17,714 nt of DNA, taken from NCBI GenBank assembly GCA_004356305.1, contig SMXJ01000064.1, positions 1-17,714 on the forward strand, in the 5' to 3' direction. The notes below the pieces were generated by a model. The model was given only the letters and a program-made list of their open reading frames with translations, ran no database searches and was not told the origin of the DNA. Numbering within the stretch: position 1 is the first letter of the stretch; each line of letters starts with the position of its first letter. Position numbers and translations under genes: made by a program. This stretch comes from Bacteroidota bacterium (GTDB lineage: Bacteria; Bacteroidota; Bacteroidia; Flavobacteriales; Flavobacteriaceae). Of the stretch, positions 1-6,695 are shown piece after piece.

Positions 1-1
1 A

Positions 2-235
2 AAATTGAATCAAGACAGCATATCTGCAACAGTATATGATGGTCCTTTTTGCATGGAATTTTTCAACAATAATGGTTGTCCCCCATTACCAAGCTACCAA
101 GCGATAGAAGGTTCTATATCTCTAACTCAATCAACGGGAAATAAAGTTAAGGGGACATTTCATTTTACCGCAGAAAGTTTTAATGGCACTTATAATAAAA
201 TAATTCATTCGGGCAGATTTGAAATTGAATATTAG
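2..235 (+). CDS. C-terminal part of a small flavobacterial protein (DUF6252-like?), 5' end outside window
   Basis: The reading frame is open from the left edge to a TAG at 233-235. The first possible start inside the window is only a TTG at position 5, so the gene most likely begins upstream. The visible 76 or so residues are polar, with alternating beta-type stretches. They include a CMEFFNNNGCPPLP segment and a KGTFHFTAES / SGRFEIEY ending. Small Bacteroidota lipoproteins of the DUF6252 type end in a similar way, with a 'GTFSFTA...GxFdi' pattern, so I suggest that family. This is a resemblance from memory, not a tested match. The two Cys residues about 10 apart could form a disulfide if the protein is exported. 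Function is unknown. Confidence 0.55.
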   Translation, partial: KLNQDSISATVYDGPFCMEFFNNNGCPPLPSYQAIEGSISLTQSTGNKVKGTFHFTAESFNGTYNKIIHSGRFEIEY

Positions 236-260
236 TAATTAAGTTTTAAAACTCATTATC

Positions 261-692
261 ATGAAAACAACTCTCCACCGTTTAAAATGGATCGCCCTTA
301 CACTGTCTACATTATTAGTATTTCAAAGTTGCAGGGTATACCACAGCAAAACTGTAACTGTGGATGAAGCAACACTCTTATCACAACACATTAAGATAAA
401 AACTACTTCTAATGAAACTTACAAATTTCATCGTCTGCTAAGAGAGGATGGTAAACTCTATGGTATTACCTGGAGAAAGGGAAGTACAGCTCGTAAATTA
501 TCTGAACAAATTGTTCTTTTTTCTGCTGGTAAAGATAAAGATGAAGTGAAAATTCTTTTAGATGAAAATACTATAAGAGAATATCACCTCCAAAATAAGA
601 CCATGTCAATTTTATATCCTATTCTATTTCCTGTCATTCTTGCAGCGCTAATGGTTGGCCTCTTTTACTTATTATGGAGTATTGGCGTATGA
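261..692 (+). CDS. small putative lipoprotein with a C-terminal membrane segment, function unknown
   Basis: This 143-residue protein starts with a basic N-terminus and a hydrophobic stretch ending in LLVFQSC, which looks like a Bacteroidota lipobox with Cys24 as the lipidated residue (the -3 position is Phe, so the match is imperfect). Residues about 25-110 are soluble and mixed-charge, with beta-type spacing. Residues about 115-141 form a second strongly hydrophobic segment near the end. Similar small proteins with a YKFHRL/DGKLYG-like core occur in flavobacteria without assigned function. Having both a lipid anchor and a C-terminal helix is odd: one of the two predictions may be wrong, or the N-terminal segment may be a plain signal anchor. 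The gene starts 25 nt after the preceding gene, so the two may be co-transcribed. Confidence 0.65.
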   Translation: MKTTLHRLKWIALTLSTLLVFQSCRVYHSKTVTVDEATLLSQHIKIKTTSNETYKFHRLLREDGKLYGITWRKGSTARKLSEQIVLFSAGKDKDEVKILLDENTIREYHLQNKTMSILYPILFPVILAALMVGLFYLLWSIGV

Positions 693-791
693 TAAACGAT
701 CAAATTATTTCAATAGATAACAACAAAATATATGACTATGACCAAAAAAGAATTGGTAAAAAAGATTAAACTTCTTGGAAAAACCTGAATT

Positions 792-822
792 AAAAAAGGT
801 GCTGTTATAGCCTTTCTTTTTT
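792..822 (+). terminator. possible Rho-independent terminator
   Basis: An A-rich left arm ending in AAAGG (795-799) faces CCTTT (811-815) and is followed by the T-rich run TTTTCTTTTTT. The stem is short and A/T-rich, with a loop of about 11 nt that could fold further through GCT/AGC. It lies about 100 nt after the small lipoprotein gene and would end that transcript. The fold is weak, so the call is tentative. Confidence 0.4.
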
Positions 823-894
823 GTTCAAATAAAGTCATATTACTTGATGCCGGTATAGCCTAAAAAATCATTACAATACAATAATCGTACATAT

Positions 895-943
895 TAAAAT
901 AAAATAAACCGTAAATAGTTAGTAATTAACTAGATACGGTTTT
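895..943 (-). terminator. terminator downstream of the tRNA-Leu gene (minus strand)
   Basis: AAACCGTA (906-913) and TACGGTTT (935-942) are perfect 8-bp inverted repeats. The inner part (TAGTTA / TAACTA) can extend the hairpin. Reading on the minus strand, the hairpin begins 7 nt after the last tRNA base and is followed by ATTTTATTTT, which serves as the U-rich tract. Confidence 0.65.
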
Positions 944-949
944 ACTTTG

Positions 950-1031
950 TACTCAAGGCGGGAATCGAACCCGCACGTCCTAAGACACTGGATTTTGAAT
1001 CCAGCGCGTCTACCTATTCCGCCACTTGAGC
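950..1031 (-). tRNA. tRNA-Leu, anticodon CAA
   Basis: On the minus strand the acceptor arms are GCTCAAG and CTTGAGT, followed by discriminator A. The D arm is GCGG...ACGC. The anticodon stem CTGGA/TCCAG encloses loop TTCAAAA, giving anticodon CAA, which reads UUG codons. A long variable arm (GTC...GAC) marks a class II tRNA, as expected for leucine. The T arm is GCGGG TTCGATT CCCGC. The CCA end is not encoded: the bases after the discriminator are CAAAG, so the cell must add CCA afterwards. No second tRNA is adjacent. Confidence 0.97.
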
Positions 1032-1113
1032 AAGTGGACGGCAAAAATACATAATTATTTAAATTTGTTAGTAATTCCTGATATCATTTTTTCTATATCC
1101 GTTTCTATAATTT

Positions 1114-1121
1114 TACATTTG
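1114..1121 (+). promoter_or_regulatory. -7 promoter element of prs
   Basis: TACATTTG fits the Bacteroidota -7 consensus TAnnTTTG and sits 25 nt before the prs ATG. No convincing TTG-type -33 element is present at the usual distance. The same 10 bases, TACATTTGCA, recur upstream of rplY. Confidence 0.6.
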
Positions 1122-1145
1122 CATATATACTAAATAACACATCTT

Positions 1146-2087
1146 ATGTCCGCATTTGAACCTGAAGCCAAAATTTTTGCGTGTAAACAAAGTGAAGCAC
1201 TTGCCCAAGACATTGCCAACGCATTCGGCGTTAAATTGGGGAACGTACTAACCTCTACCTATAGCGATGGCGAATTTCAACCCTCTTTCGAAGAATCGGT
1301 TCGTGGAAGCAGGGTCTTTATCATTGGCTCAACGCATCCCAACAGCGATCATCTCATGGAGATGTTATTGATGTTGGATGCCGCCAAACGAGCCTCGGCC
1401 AGACACATCACGGCCGTACTTCCCTATTTCGGCTGGGCGCGACAGGATAGAAAAGACAAACCCCGTGTGCCTATCGCGGCAAAACTGGTGGCAAAAATGC
1501 TAGAAACTGCCGGTGCCACCCGTATAATCACAATGGACCTGCACGCAGACCAGATCCAGGGTTTCTTCGAAATACCTGTTGATCACTTATATGCTTCAAC
1601 CATCTTTTTGCCCTATTTAAAAGAGCTCAATCTTGATAATTTGACGATAGCTTCACCGGATATGGGAGGTTCCAAAAGAGCCTATGCCTATTCCAAAGCA
1701 CTAAAAAGTGACGTGGTGATCTGTTACAAAGAGAGAGCCAAGGCCAATGTAATTTTACACATGGAATTGATAGGTGATGTAAAGGGTAAAAATGTAGTGT
1801 TGGTGGACGACATGGTGGACACAGCAGGAACACTCACCAAGGCCGCCGATCTAATGATGGAACGCGGTGCGTTAAGTGTTCGCGCCATTTGTACACACCC
1901 TATTCTTTCCGGCAATGCCTACGAGCAATTGGAGAAATCAAAATTGGGAGAATTGATCGTGACAGATTCAATTCCTTTGAAAAAAACAAGCCCGAAATTG
2001 AAAGTACTTACTTGTGCAAATCTATTCGCCGAAGTAATGCTGAGTGTACATGAAAATAAATCGATCAGTTCCAAGTTTTTAATGTAA
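1146..2087 (+). CDS. prs: ribose-phosphate pyrophosphokinase (PRPP synthase)
   Basis: This cytosolic enzyme transfers pyrophosphate from ATP to ribose 5-phosphate, making PRPP for purine, pyrimidine, histidine, tryptophan and NAD synthesis. At 313 residues it has the normal length of class I enzymes. The N-terminal domain carries SDGEF (about 40-44). The flexible-loop region YFGWARQDRK (94-103) includes the conserved RQDRK. The divalent-metal/ATP segment DLHADQIQGFF is at 131-141. The PRPP-binding signature VVLVDDMVDTAGT is at 217-229, with the DD pair that holds the ribose hydroxyls. The ATG at 1146 gives a family-typical N-terminus and follows the -7 element at a short distance. In many flavobacteria prs lies directly before rplY, as here. 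Identity is firm. Confidence 0.97.
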   Translation: MSAFEPEAKIFACKQSEALAQDIANAFGVKLGNVLTSTYSDGEFQPSFEESVRGSRVFIIGSTHPNSDHLMEMLLMLDAAKRASARHITAVLPYFGWARQDRKDKPRVPIAAKLVAKMLETAGATRIITMDLHADQIQGFFEIPVDHLYASTIFLPYLKELNLDNLTIASPDMGGSKRAYAYSKALKSDVVICYKERAKANVILHMELIGDVKGKNVVLVDDMVDTAGTLTKAADLMMERGALSVRAICTHPILSGNAYEQLEKSKLGELIVTDSIPLKKTSPKLKVLTCANLFAEVMLSVHENKSISSKFLM

Positions 2088-2185
2088 TGTTACACCGCCA
2101 CACGGCCATTGTAATCAATTGGTTTATTCTCTGTTTTTCCTTCCATAAATAAAAGGATTTTCTTCTGCCTTTTCAGAAAAAACCC

Positions 2186-2193
2186 TACATTTG
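2186..2193 (+). promoter_or_regulatory. -7 promoter element of rplY
   Basis: TACATTTG fits TAnnTTTG and lies 83 nt before the rplY ATG. The transcript would therefore carry a leader of roughly 75-80 nt, much longer than the leader of prs. The extended match TACATTTGCA is identical to the one before prs. Confidence 0.6.
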
Positions 2194-2234
2194 CACCCGC
2201 TTTACAATGAGGTAGAGTGATCAATAGTAATAAA

Positions 2235-2254
2235 ACGGCATTTCATTAGGCCGT
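2235..2254 (+). promoter_or_regulatory. small hairpin in the rplY leader
   Basis: ACGGC (2235-2239) and GCCGT (2250-2254) can pair around a 10-nt loop, about 20 nt before the rplY start codon. It falls inside the inferred leader. Autoregulatory leaders are known for many ribosomal protein genes, but this 5-bp stem alone does not show one. It may be chance. Confidence 0.25.
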
Positions 2255-2275
2255 CAAAATCAATTAGAAACAACC

Positions 2276-3031
2276 ATGAAAACGATTACAATTAACGGAT
2301 CTAAAAGAGAAAGCGTGGGCAAGGTAGCTACCAAAGCCTTACGTAATGCTGGAAAGGTTCCCTGCGTAGTTTACGGAGGAGAAACACCTATAAACTTTTC
2401 GGCAGAAGTAATTGCATTTAAGGACTTGGTGTACACTCCAGACGTACACACGGTTGTAATTGCACTGGAAGACGGTACCAAGGTAGAATGTATCTTACAG
2501 GATATTCAATTTCACCCTGTGACCGATCGTATATTACATATGGATTTTTACCAGATCTTCGATGATAAAGAACTAACCATGGAAATTCCAGTTCGTGTCA
2601 CCGGTGATGCTGCCGGAGTTAAAGAGGGTGGAGTATTACGTATGGTGAACCGTAAGCTTCGTGTGAAAGCTTTACCGGAAGATCTCCCCGATTTTATAGA
2701 GGCGGATATTACCGAAATGGAAATTGGACAAAAGATGTATATCACTGCCATAGAGCAGGAAAAATTTAAGATCATGCACCTCGATAATGCTGTTATCTGT
2801 CAAGTGAGAGCTTCACGTGTTATCATTGAGCCAGTGGTTGAGGAAGAAGAAGTATTGGAAGGAGAAGAAGGTGTTGAAGGAGAAGAAGGTACCGAAGGAG
2901 AAGAAGGTGCCGAAGGCGCTAAGGGCACAGAAGGAAAAGAAGGAAAAGATTGGAAAGAAGGAAAAGATTGGAAAGAAGGAACCGATGCTGCAAAAACACC
3001 GGCTAAAGATACTCCTCCGGCCAAAGAATAA
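2276..3031 (+). CDS. rplY: 50S ribosomal protein bL25 (CTC/TL5 type) with repetitive C-terminal tail
   Basis: bL25 binds 5S rRNA in the large subunit. The first 185 or so residues follow the long CTC/TL5 form. They hold the 5S-binding beta-barrel (residues 1-95, with NAGKVPCVVYGG and LQDIQFHPVTDRILHMDFYQI), then a second beta domain with MEIPVRVTGDAAGVKEGG. The rest is a low-complexity tail. Residues 195-236 are seven copies of a six-residue unit that drifts from acidic (EGEEGV, EGEEGT, EGEEGA) through EGAKGT and EGKEGK to DWKEGK and DWKEGT, then a DAAKTPAKDTPPAKE end. Glu/Ala/Pro-rich tails are usual in Bacteroidota bL25, but this ordered repeat and its shift from acidic to basic are not typical in my experience. 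A promoter lies upstream and a strong terminator follows, so the gene appears to be its own unit. Confidence 0.95.
   Translation: MKTITINGSKRESVGKVATKALRNAGKVPCVVYGGETPINFSAEVIAFKDLVYTPDVHTVVIALEDGTKVECILQDIQFHPVTDRILHMDFYQIFDDKELTMEIPVRVTGDAAGVKEGGVLRMVNRKLRVKALPEDLPDFIEADITEMEIGQKMYITAIEQEKFKIMHLDNAVICQVRASRVIIEPVVEEEEVLEGEEGVEGEEGTEGEEGAEGAKGTEGKEGKDWKEGKDWKEGTDAAKTPAKDTPPAKE
2858..2983 (+). repeat. seven tandem 18-bp units in the rplY tail
   Basis: Units begin at 2858, 2876, 2894, 2912, 2930, 2948 and 2966. Each encodes six residues and keeps the frame. Units 1-3 share GAAGGAGAAGAAGG and differ only in the last codons. Units 6 and 7 share GATTGGAAAGAAGGA. Unit 4 is the most diverged. The pattern suggests duplication by slippage or unequal crossing-over followed by divergence, with a recent duplication of the last two units. 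Confidence 0.9.
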
Positions 3032-3054
3032 GCAATTATTTGCAATATAGAACC

Positions 3055-3091
3055 AAAGCATCTCGTAATTCGGGATGCTTTTTTTATTTTT
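3055..3091 (+). terminator. Rho-independent terminator of rplY
   Basis: The arms AGCATCTCG (3057-3065) and CGGGATGCT (3071-3079) form a 9-bp stem with one T-G wobble around loop TAATT. They are followed by TTTTTTT and another T-rich run. It lies 25 nt after the rplY stop and just before pth. Confidence 0.85.
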
Positions 3092-3108
3092 ACCGAAATA
3101 TAGACTGA

Positions 3109-3777
3109 ATGCTATCCTTTTTCAGAAAATTATTATTTCCCCATCGGCAAACTGCCGAAGCCCTGGCGAAGGAGCAAGAGAAAGATCAACAATTCACTGA
3201 AGGTGATCCTATGAAAAAATATCTCATCGTTGGCTTGGGTAATATTGGCCTTAAATACAAGTATACACGACATAATATAGGCTTTACAATAGTCGATTTT
3301 TTGGCTCATCAGAACGATCTGAGCTGGGAAACCGTAAAATTGGGTGATATTACCAGACATAAAAAGAAAGGCAGGACCTTTGTGTTGCTGAAACCCAGTA
3401 CATTCATGAATTTAAGTGGAAAGGCTGTAAAATATTGGTTGATCAAAGAAAAAATTCCATTGGAAAACCTATTGGTGATCGCCGACGACCTCAACCTGCC
3501 TTTCGGTACTTTTCGCATAAAATCCAAAGGAAGTGATGGCGGCCATAACGGTTTGATAGATATCCAAAATGTATTGCAAACCACCAAATATAGCAGATTT
3601 CGTTTCGGGATCAGCGATAGCTTCGGCCAGGGGCGACAAGTGGATTATGTATTGAGTCCATGGAGTGATGATGAGACCGCGCAATTACCGGAACGGTTAA
3701 AAATAACCAGCGAGATAATAGAGTCTTTTGGCCTGTCAGGAGTAAATAATACCATGAACACTTATAACGGAAAGTAA
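3109..3777 (+). CDS. pth: peptidyl-tRNA hydrolase
   Basis: Pth recycles peptidyl-tRNAs that drop off ribosomes by cutting the ester between peptide and tRNA. With the ATG at 3109, Asn45 and His55 (GLGN...TRHN), Asn101 (FMNLSG), Asp126 (ADDLNLPFG) and Asn147 (GGHNGL) match the conserved active-site and tRNA-contact residues of the family. The first 34 residues are a polar, charged extension. The core begins at an internal ATG (3211), preceded by AAGGTGA. Flavobacterial Pth proteins are often annotated with such an extension, so both starts are possible; I keep the longer one because it has the expected promoter-like T-rich DNA ahead of it. It is followed after 1 nt by ribF, so the two are probably translated together. 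Confidence 0.95.
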   Translation: MLSFFRKLLFPHRQTAEALAKEQEKDQQFTEGDPMKKYLIVGLGNIGLKYKYTRHNIGFTIVDFLAHQNDLSWETVKLGDITRHKKKGRTFVLLKPSTFMNLSGKAVKYWLIKEKIPLENLLVIADDLNLPFGTFRIKSKGSDGGHNGLIDIQNVLQTTKYSRFRFGISDSFGQGRQVDYVLSPWSDDETAQLPERLKITSEIIESFGLSGVNNTMNTYNGK

Positions 3778-3778
3778 A

Positions 3779-4711
3779 TTGAAGGAACACAACCCGGCTT
3801 CGGAATATAAGAATACACGAGGAAGTGTAGTCACCATTGGCACATTTGACGGCGTGCACCTGGGACACAGATCCATTTTAACGCGACTGGTAGAAACAGC
3901 GAAAAATGATGATCTGGATTCGGTGTTGTTAACTTTCTTTCCGCATCCACGGATGGTTCTTCAAAAAGATAGTGGCCTAAAGTTGATCAACAGCATTTCA
4001 GAAAAAAAGAAACTGCTCGAAACTATTGGGATCGATCACTTTGTGGTGCAGCCGTTCACCAAAGAATTTTCCCGTTTGACAGCCCTGGAATACGTTAGGG
4101 ATCTATTGGTAAATCAATTGAACGCTAAAAAGATTATCATCGGATACGACCATCGTTTTGGTAGAAATCGTACAGCGAATATTGAAAATCTTCGTGAATA
4201 TGGAATTACCTATGGCTTTGAGGTAGAGGAAATAGACGCCAGGGAACTGGACGAAGTAGCCATAAGCTCGACCAAAATTAGAAAATCCCTGGAAGCGGGA
4301 GATATTACCACAGCCAATAAGTACTTAGGCTATTCTTTTATGCTCAACGGAACCGTGGAGCGTGGCAAGGGTATCGGTAAAACCCTGGAATATCCCACGG
4401 CCAATCTTAAGATAGACGAACCCTACAAACTTATTCCGAAGAAAGGAGTCTATCTCGTGAAAGCTGTTATCAATGGAAACGTGATCTATGGCTTAACAAG
4501 CATCGGCACGAATCCAACGGTAGGAGGAACCGAAAAAACCATTGAAACGTATTTTCTCGATTTTTCTGAAGATCTCTATACCCAGCAGTTGTGTTTGAAA
4601 TTTATTACACACATTCGAGATGAGGAGTCCTTTGAGTCTGTAGCAGAACTCAAAGAAGCTATCCGGGGTGATGAAGCCTTTGCAAGAGATTTCTTAGCTG
4701 ATTATGAATAA
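3779..4711 (+). CDS. ribF: bifunctional riboflavin kinase / FAD synthetase
   Basis: RibF phosphorylates riboflavin to FMN and adenylates FMN to FAD. The N-terminal nucleotidyltransferase domain starts with GTFDGVHLGHR (21-31), whose HxGH-type motif binds ATP, and contains GYDHRFGR and ISSTKIRKSL. The C-terminal riboflavin kinase domain (from about 180) has GKTLEYPTANL, with the PTAN motif for Mg-ATP, and GTNPTVGG...ETYFLDF. At 310 residues it is the normal size. The start is a TTG at 3779, one base after the pth stop. No ATG fits before GTFDG, and the resulting N-terminus aligns with the family, so TTG with translational coupling is the best reading. The 3' end overlaps the next gene by 8 nt. 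Confidence 0.95.
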   Translation: MKEHNPASEYKNTRGSVVTIGTFDGVHLGHRSILTRLVETAKNDDLDSVLLTFFPHPRMVLQKDSGLKLINSISEKKKLLETIGIDHFVVQPFTKEFSRLTALEYVRDLLVNQLNAKKIIIGYDHRFGRNRTANIENLREYGITYGFEVEEIDARELDEVAISSTKIRKSLEAGDITTANKYLGYSFMLNGTVERGKGIGKTLEYPTANLKIDEPYKLIPKKGVYLVKAVINGNVIYGLTSIGTNPTVGGTEKTIETYFLDFSEDLYTQQLCLKFITHIRDEESFESVAELKEAIRGDEAFARDFLADYE

Positions 4712-6029
4712 ATTTTTATTCAAACATATCGACAATACAGGCCTGGTGTTGTGGCGAGTGATCTTCGGATTGCTAATTTCTATTGAAGCATTTGGCGCGA
4801 TTGCGACGGGTTGGGTGAGACGTACTCTGGTAGAACCCGACTTTACCTTTAACTTTATCGGTTTCGAATTTATACAACCCCTGCCCGGTGACGGAATGTA
4901 TTACTACTTCGTCTTGATGGGCCTGTTTGGAGTGCTGGTTATGTTGGGCTACAAATACCGTTTTAGCATGTTTTGCTATGCACTTATGTGGACCTTCGTT
5001 TATTTAATGCAAAAAACATCCTACAACAACCACTATTATTTAATGATGCTCTTGTGTTGGTTGATGGTTTTCTTACCTGCCCATAGACGACTCTCGCTGG
5101 ACACGAAATTTAAACCTTCATCGAAGTCAATTTCAGCTGCACGTTGGACCTATTTAGTGGTGATTCTACAGGTATGGCTGGTCTACACTTTTGGCTCTAT
5201 AGCAAAATGGTACCCGGATTGGATAGATGGAACGGTAGTCGCGCTTTTTATGAAAGGCAAAATGGATTACTGGCTCATCGGCGATTTTTTACAATTGGAA
5301 TGGGTGCATTATTCTATCGTTTACGCGGGAATTTTATTTGATCTGCTAATTGTGCCCCTTTTGTTATGGAAGCGAACCCGGCTCTTTGGTTTTATCATTT
5401 CAGTCTTCTTCCATTTATTCAATTCCATAGTTTTTCAAATTGGAATATTTCCGTATATGTCGATGGCGTTTGCATTATTTTTCTTCTCTTCTGAAGTGCT
5501 TCAGAAACGGTTCATAATGAAAAAAGAATTATACACCGCCGGAGAGATCATCGTTCCAAATTATAAGCCATTATTGATAGGGGTTTTTTCCGTTTATTTT
5601 ATGATCCAATTAGGATTACCCTTACGTCATTGGGCATTCCAGGACGATGTGCTCTGGACCGAAGAAGGGCATCGCTTAAGTTGGCGAATGATGTTGCGTA
5701 GCAAGAACGGATTACTTACCATTTATACCGAAGACAAAGAAACCGGTGAACGCAATAATTACGACTACAGAAAATTGCTGTCGAAGAAGCAATACCATTC
5801 CGTAAAAGCCAAACCGGATCTCATATGGCAATTGGTACAACGTATCGAACAATTGGAAGCTAAAAAAGGTAAAGATGTTGCGGTCTATACTGTTACAAGA
5901 GTAAAAGTGAACGGAGGGGAATATTTTCCATTGATCGACCCAAAGGTAGACTTGGCTGCCGAGCCCTGGCGCCCTTTCCGGCATCATGACTGGATTTTGC
6001 CTTCCCCGGAAGATTATCATCATAAATAA
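4704..6029 (+). CDS. HTTM-domain membrane protein, vitamin K-dependent gamma-carboxylase homologue
   Basis: This 441-residue protein has several hydrophobic helices between about 12 and 300, then a soluble C-terminal part. It aligns well by eye with animal gamma-glutamyl carboxylase (GGCX). TSYNNHYYL (105-113) matches the TSWNNHSYL of GGCX, including the His (His110). IAKWYPDWIDG (166-176) matches VKKLDADWVEG, placing Lys168 at the catalytic Lys218 of the human enzyme. FFHLFNSIVFQIGIFPY matches the FHCMNS...IGMFSY helix. LPLRHWAF...WTEEGHRLSWRMML (305-331) is the conserved segment after the last helix. Flavobacteria make menaquinone, a possible cofactor. Bacterial homologues are annotated as HTTM or VKGC-like, and their substrates are largely unknown. 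The gene overlaps ribF by 8 nt, so it sits in the pth-ribF operon. Whether it carboxylates, only epoxidises quinone, or does something else cannot be read from sequence. Confidence 0.88.
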   Translation: MNKFLFKHIDNTGLVLWRVIFGLLISIEAFGAIATGWVRRTLVEPDFTFNFIGFEFIQPLPGDGMYYYFVLMGLFGVLVMLGYKYRFSMFCYALMWTFVYLMQKTSYNNHYYLMMLLCWLMVFLPAHRRLSLDTKFKPSSKSISAARWTYLVVILQVWLVYTFGSIAKWYPDWIDGTVVALFMKGKMDYWLIGDFLQLEWVHYSIVYAGILFDLLIVPLLLWKRTRLFGFIISVFFHLFNSIVFQIGIFPYMSMAFALFFFSSEVLQKRFIMKKELYTAGEIIVPNYKPLLIGVFSVYFMIQLGLPLRHWAFQDDVLWTEEGHRLSWRMMLRSKNGLLTIYTEDKETGERNNYDYRKLLSKKQYHSVKAKPDLIWQLVQRIEQLEAKKGKDVAVYTVTRVKVNGGEYFPLIDPKVDLAAEPWRPFRHHDWILPSPEDYHHK

Positions 6030-6102
6030 ACCTATACCGAATTCTTAATTTTTAGTAACTTGTTTTTGAATAAAGTCATTGAACCCCGGTTATACATTAC
6101 AG

Positions 6103-6612
6103 ATGAATTACAGAAAAATATTTGAGGAGCTCAACAGAAACAAATATATTTTTAAAGGTCTTTTAGAAAATATAGACGACGAAGAATACCTCTGGAAACC
6201 GAATCCCGATAAATGGTGTTTACTAGAGATCATTTGTCATTTACGAGACGAAGAAGTTGATGATTTTCGGACCAGGGTACAGTATGTTCTGGAAACACCG
6301 GAACTGGTATTGCCTCCCATCGATCCCGTTAATTGGGTAAAGGAAAGAAATTACATAGAACAGAATTATAAGAGAGCTTTGAATGATTTTCTACGGGAAC
6401 GTGAGAGATCTGTTGAATGGTTACAGGCATTAACCGATCCGAAATGGGATAATCAGTATCAGCACCCAAAATTGGGGCCAATGTCGGCTAAATTGTTTTT
6501 ATCAAATTGGTTGGCACACGATTATTTGCATATTCGACAAATAGTAAAAGTAAAATTCGACTACCTGATATTTATCTCGAGTGAAGATCTAAATTATGCC
6601 GGGGAGTGGTAA
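6103..6612 (+). CDS. DinB/YfiT-like four-helix protein, putative metal-dependent
   Basis: This protein has 169 residues from the ATG at 6103. An in-frame TTG at 6079 would add 8 residues that do not look conserved, so I prefer the ATG. The family is a four-helix bundle with three His that bind a divalent metal. Here His46 (EIICHLRDEE), His139 and His143 (LAHDYLHIRQI) occupy the expected positions, and the W-x-P-x-x-x-K-W stretch (WKPNPDKW) near residue 31 is typical. Some members are thiol-dependent transferases such as bacillithiol S-transferases; others have no known reaction. The gene stands between the HTTM gene and serS with 73-83 nt on each side and no clear promoter, so it could be carried on the upstream transcript. 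Confidence 0.85.
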   Translation: MNYRKIFEELNRNKYIFKGLLENIDDEEYLWKPNPDKWCLLEIICHLRDEEVDDFRTRVQYVLETPELVLPPIDPVNWVKERNYIEQNYKRALNDFLRERERSVEWLQALTDPKWDNQYQHPKLGPMSAKLFLSNWLAHDYLHIRQIVKVKFDYLIFISSEDLNYAGEW

Positions 6613-6665
6613 AACCATGGAAAAAGAAAAAACAATAAGCTAAAAAGAAAACACTTCGATTTCCC

Positions 6666-6673
6666 TAACTTTG
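6666..6673 (+). promoter_or_regulatory. -7 promoter element of serS
   Basis: TAACTTTG fits TAnnTTTG and lies 22 nt before the serS ATG, a spacing like that of prs. No clear -33 element is seen. Confidence 0.5.
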
Positions 6674-6695
6674 CCATCTTATAATTCTACGGAAA

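Noticed and set aside
732..788. 18-codon open frame rich in Lys after the small lipoprotein gene
   Set aside because: Too short, no recognisable motif and no clear start context; could be chance in AT-rich DNA.
2800..3061. Three further open frames across the rplY tail (two minus, one plus)
   Set aside because: They exist because the 18-bp repeat lacks stops in all frames; rplY continues in one conserved frame through the region.
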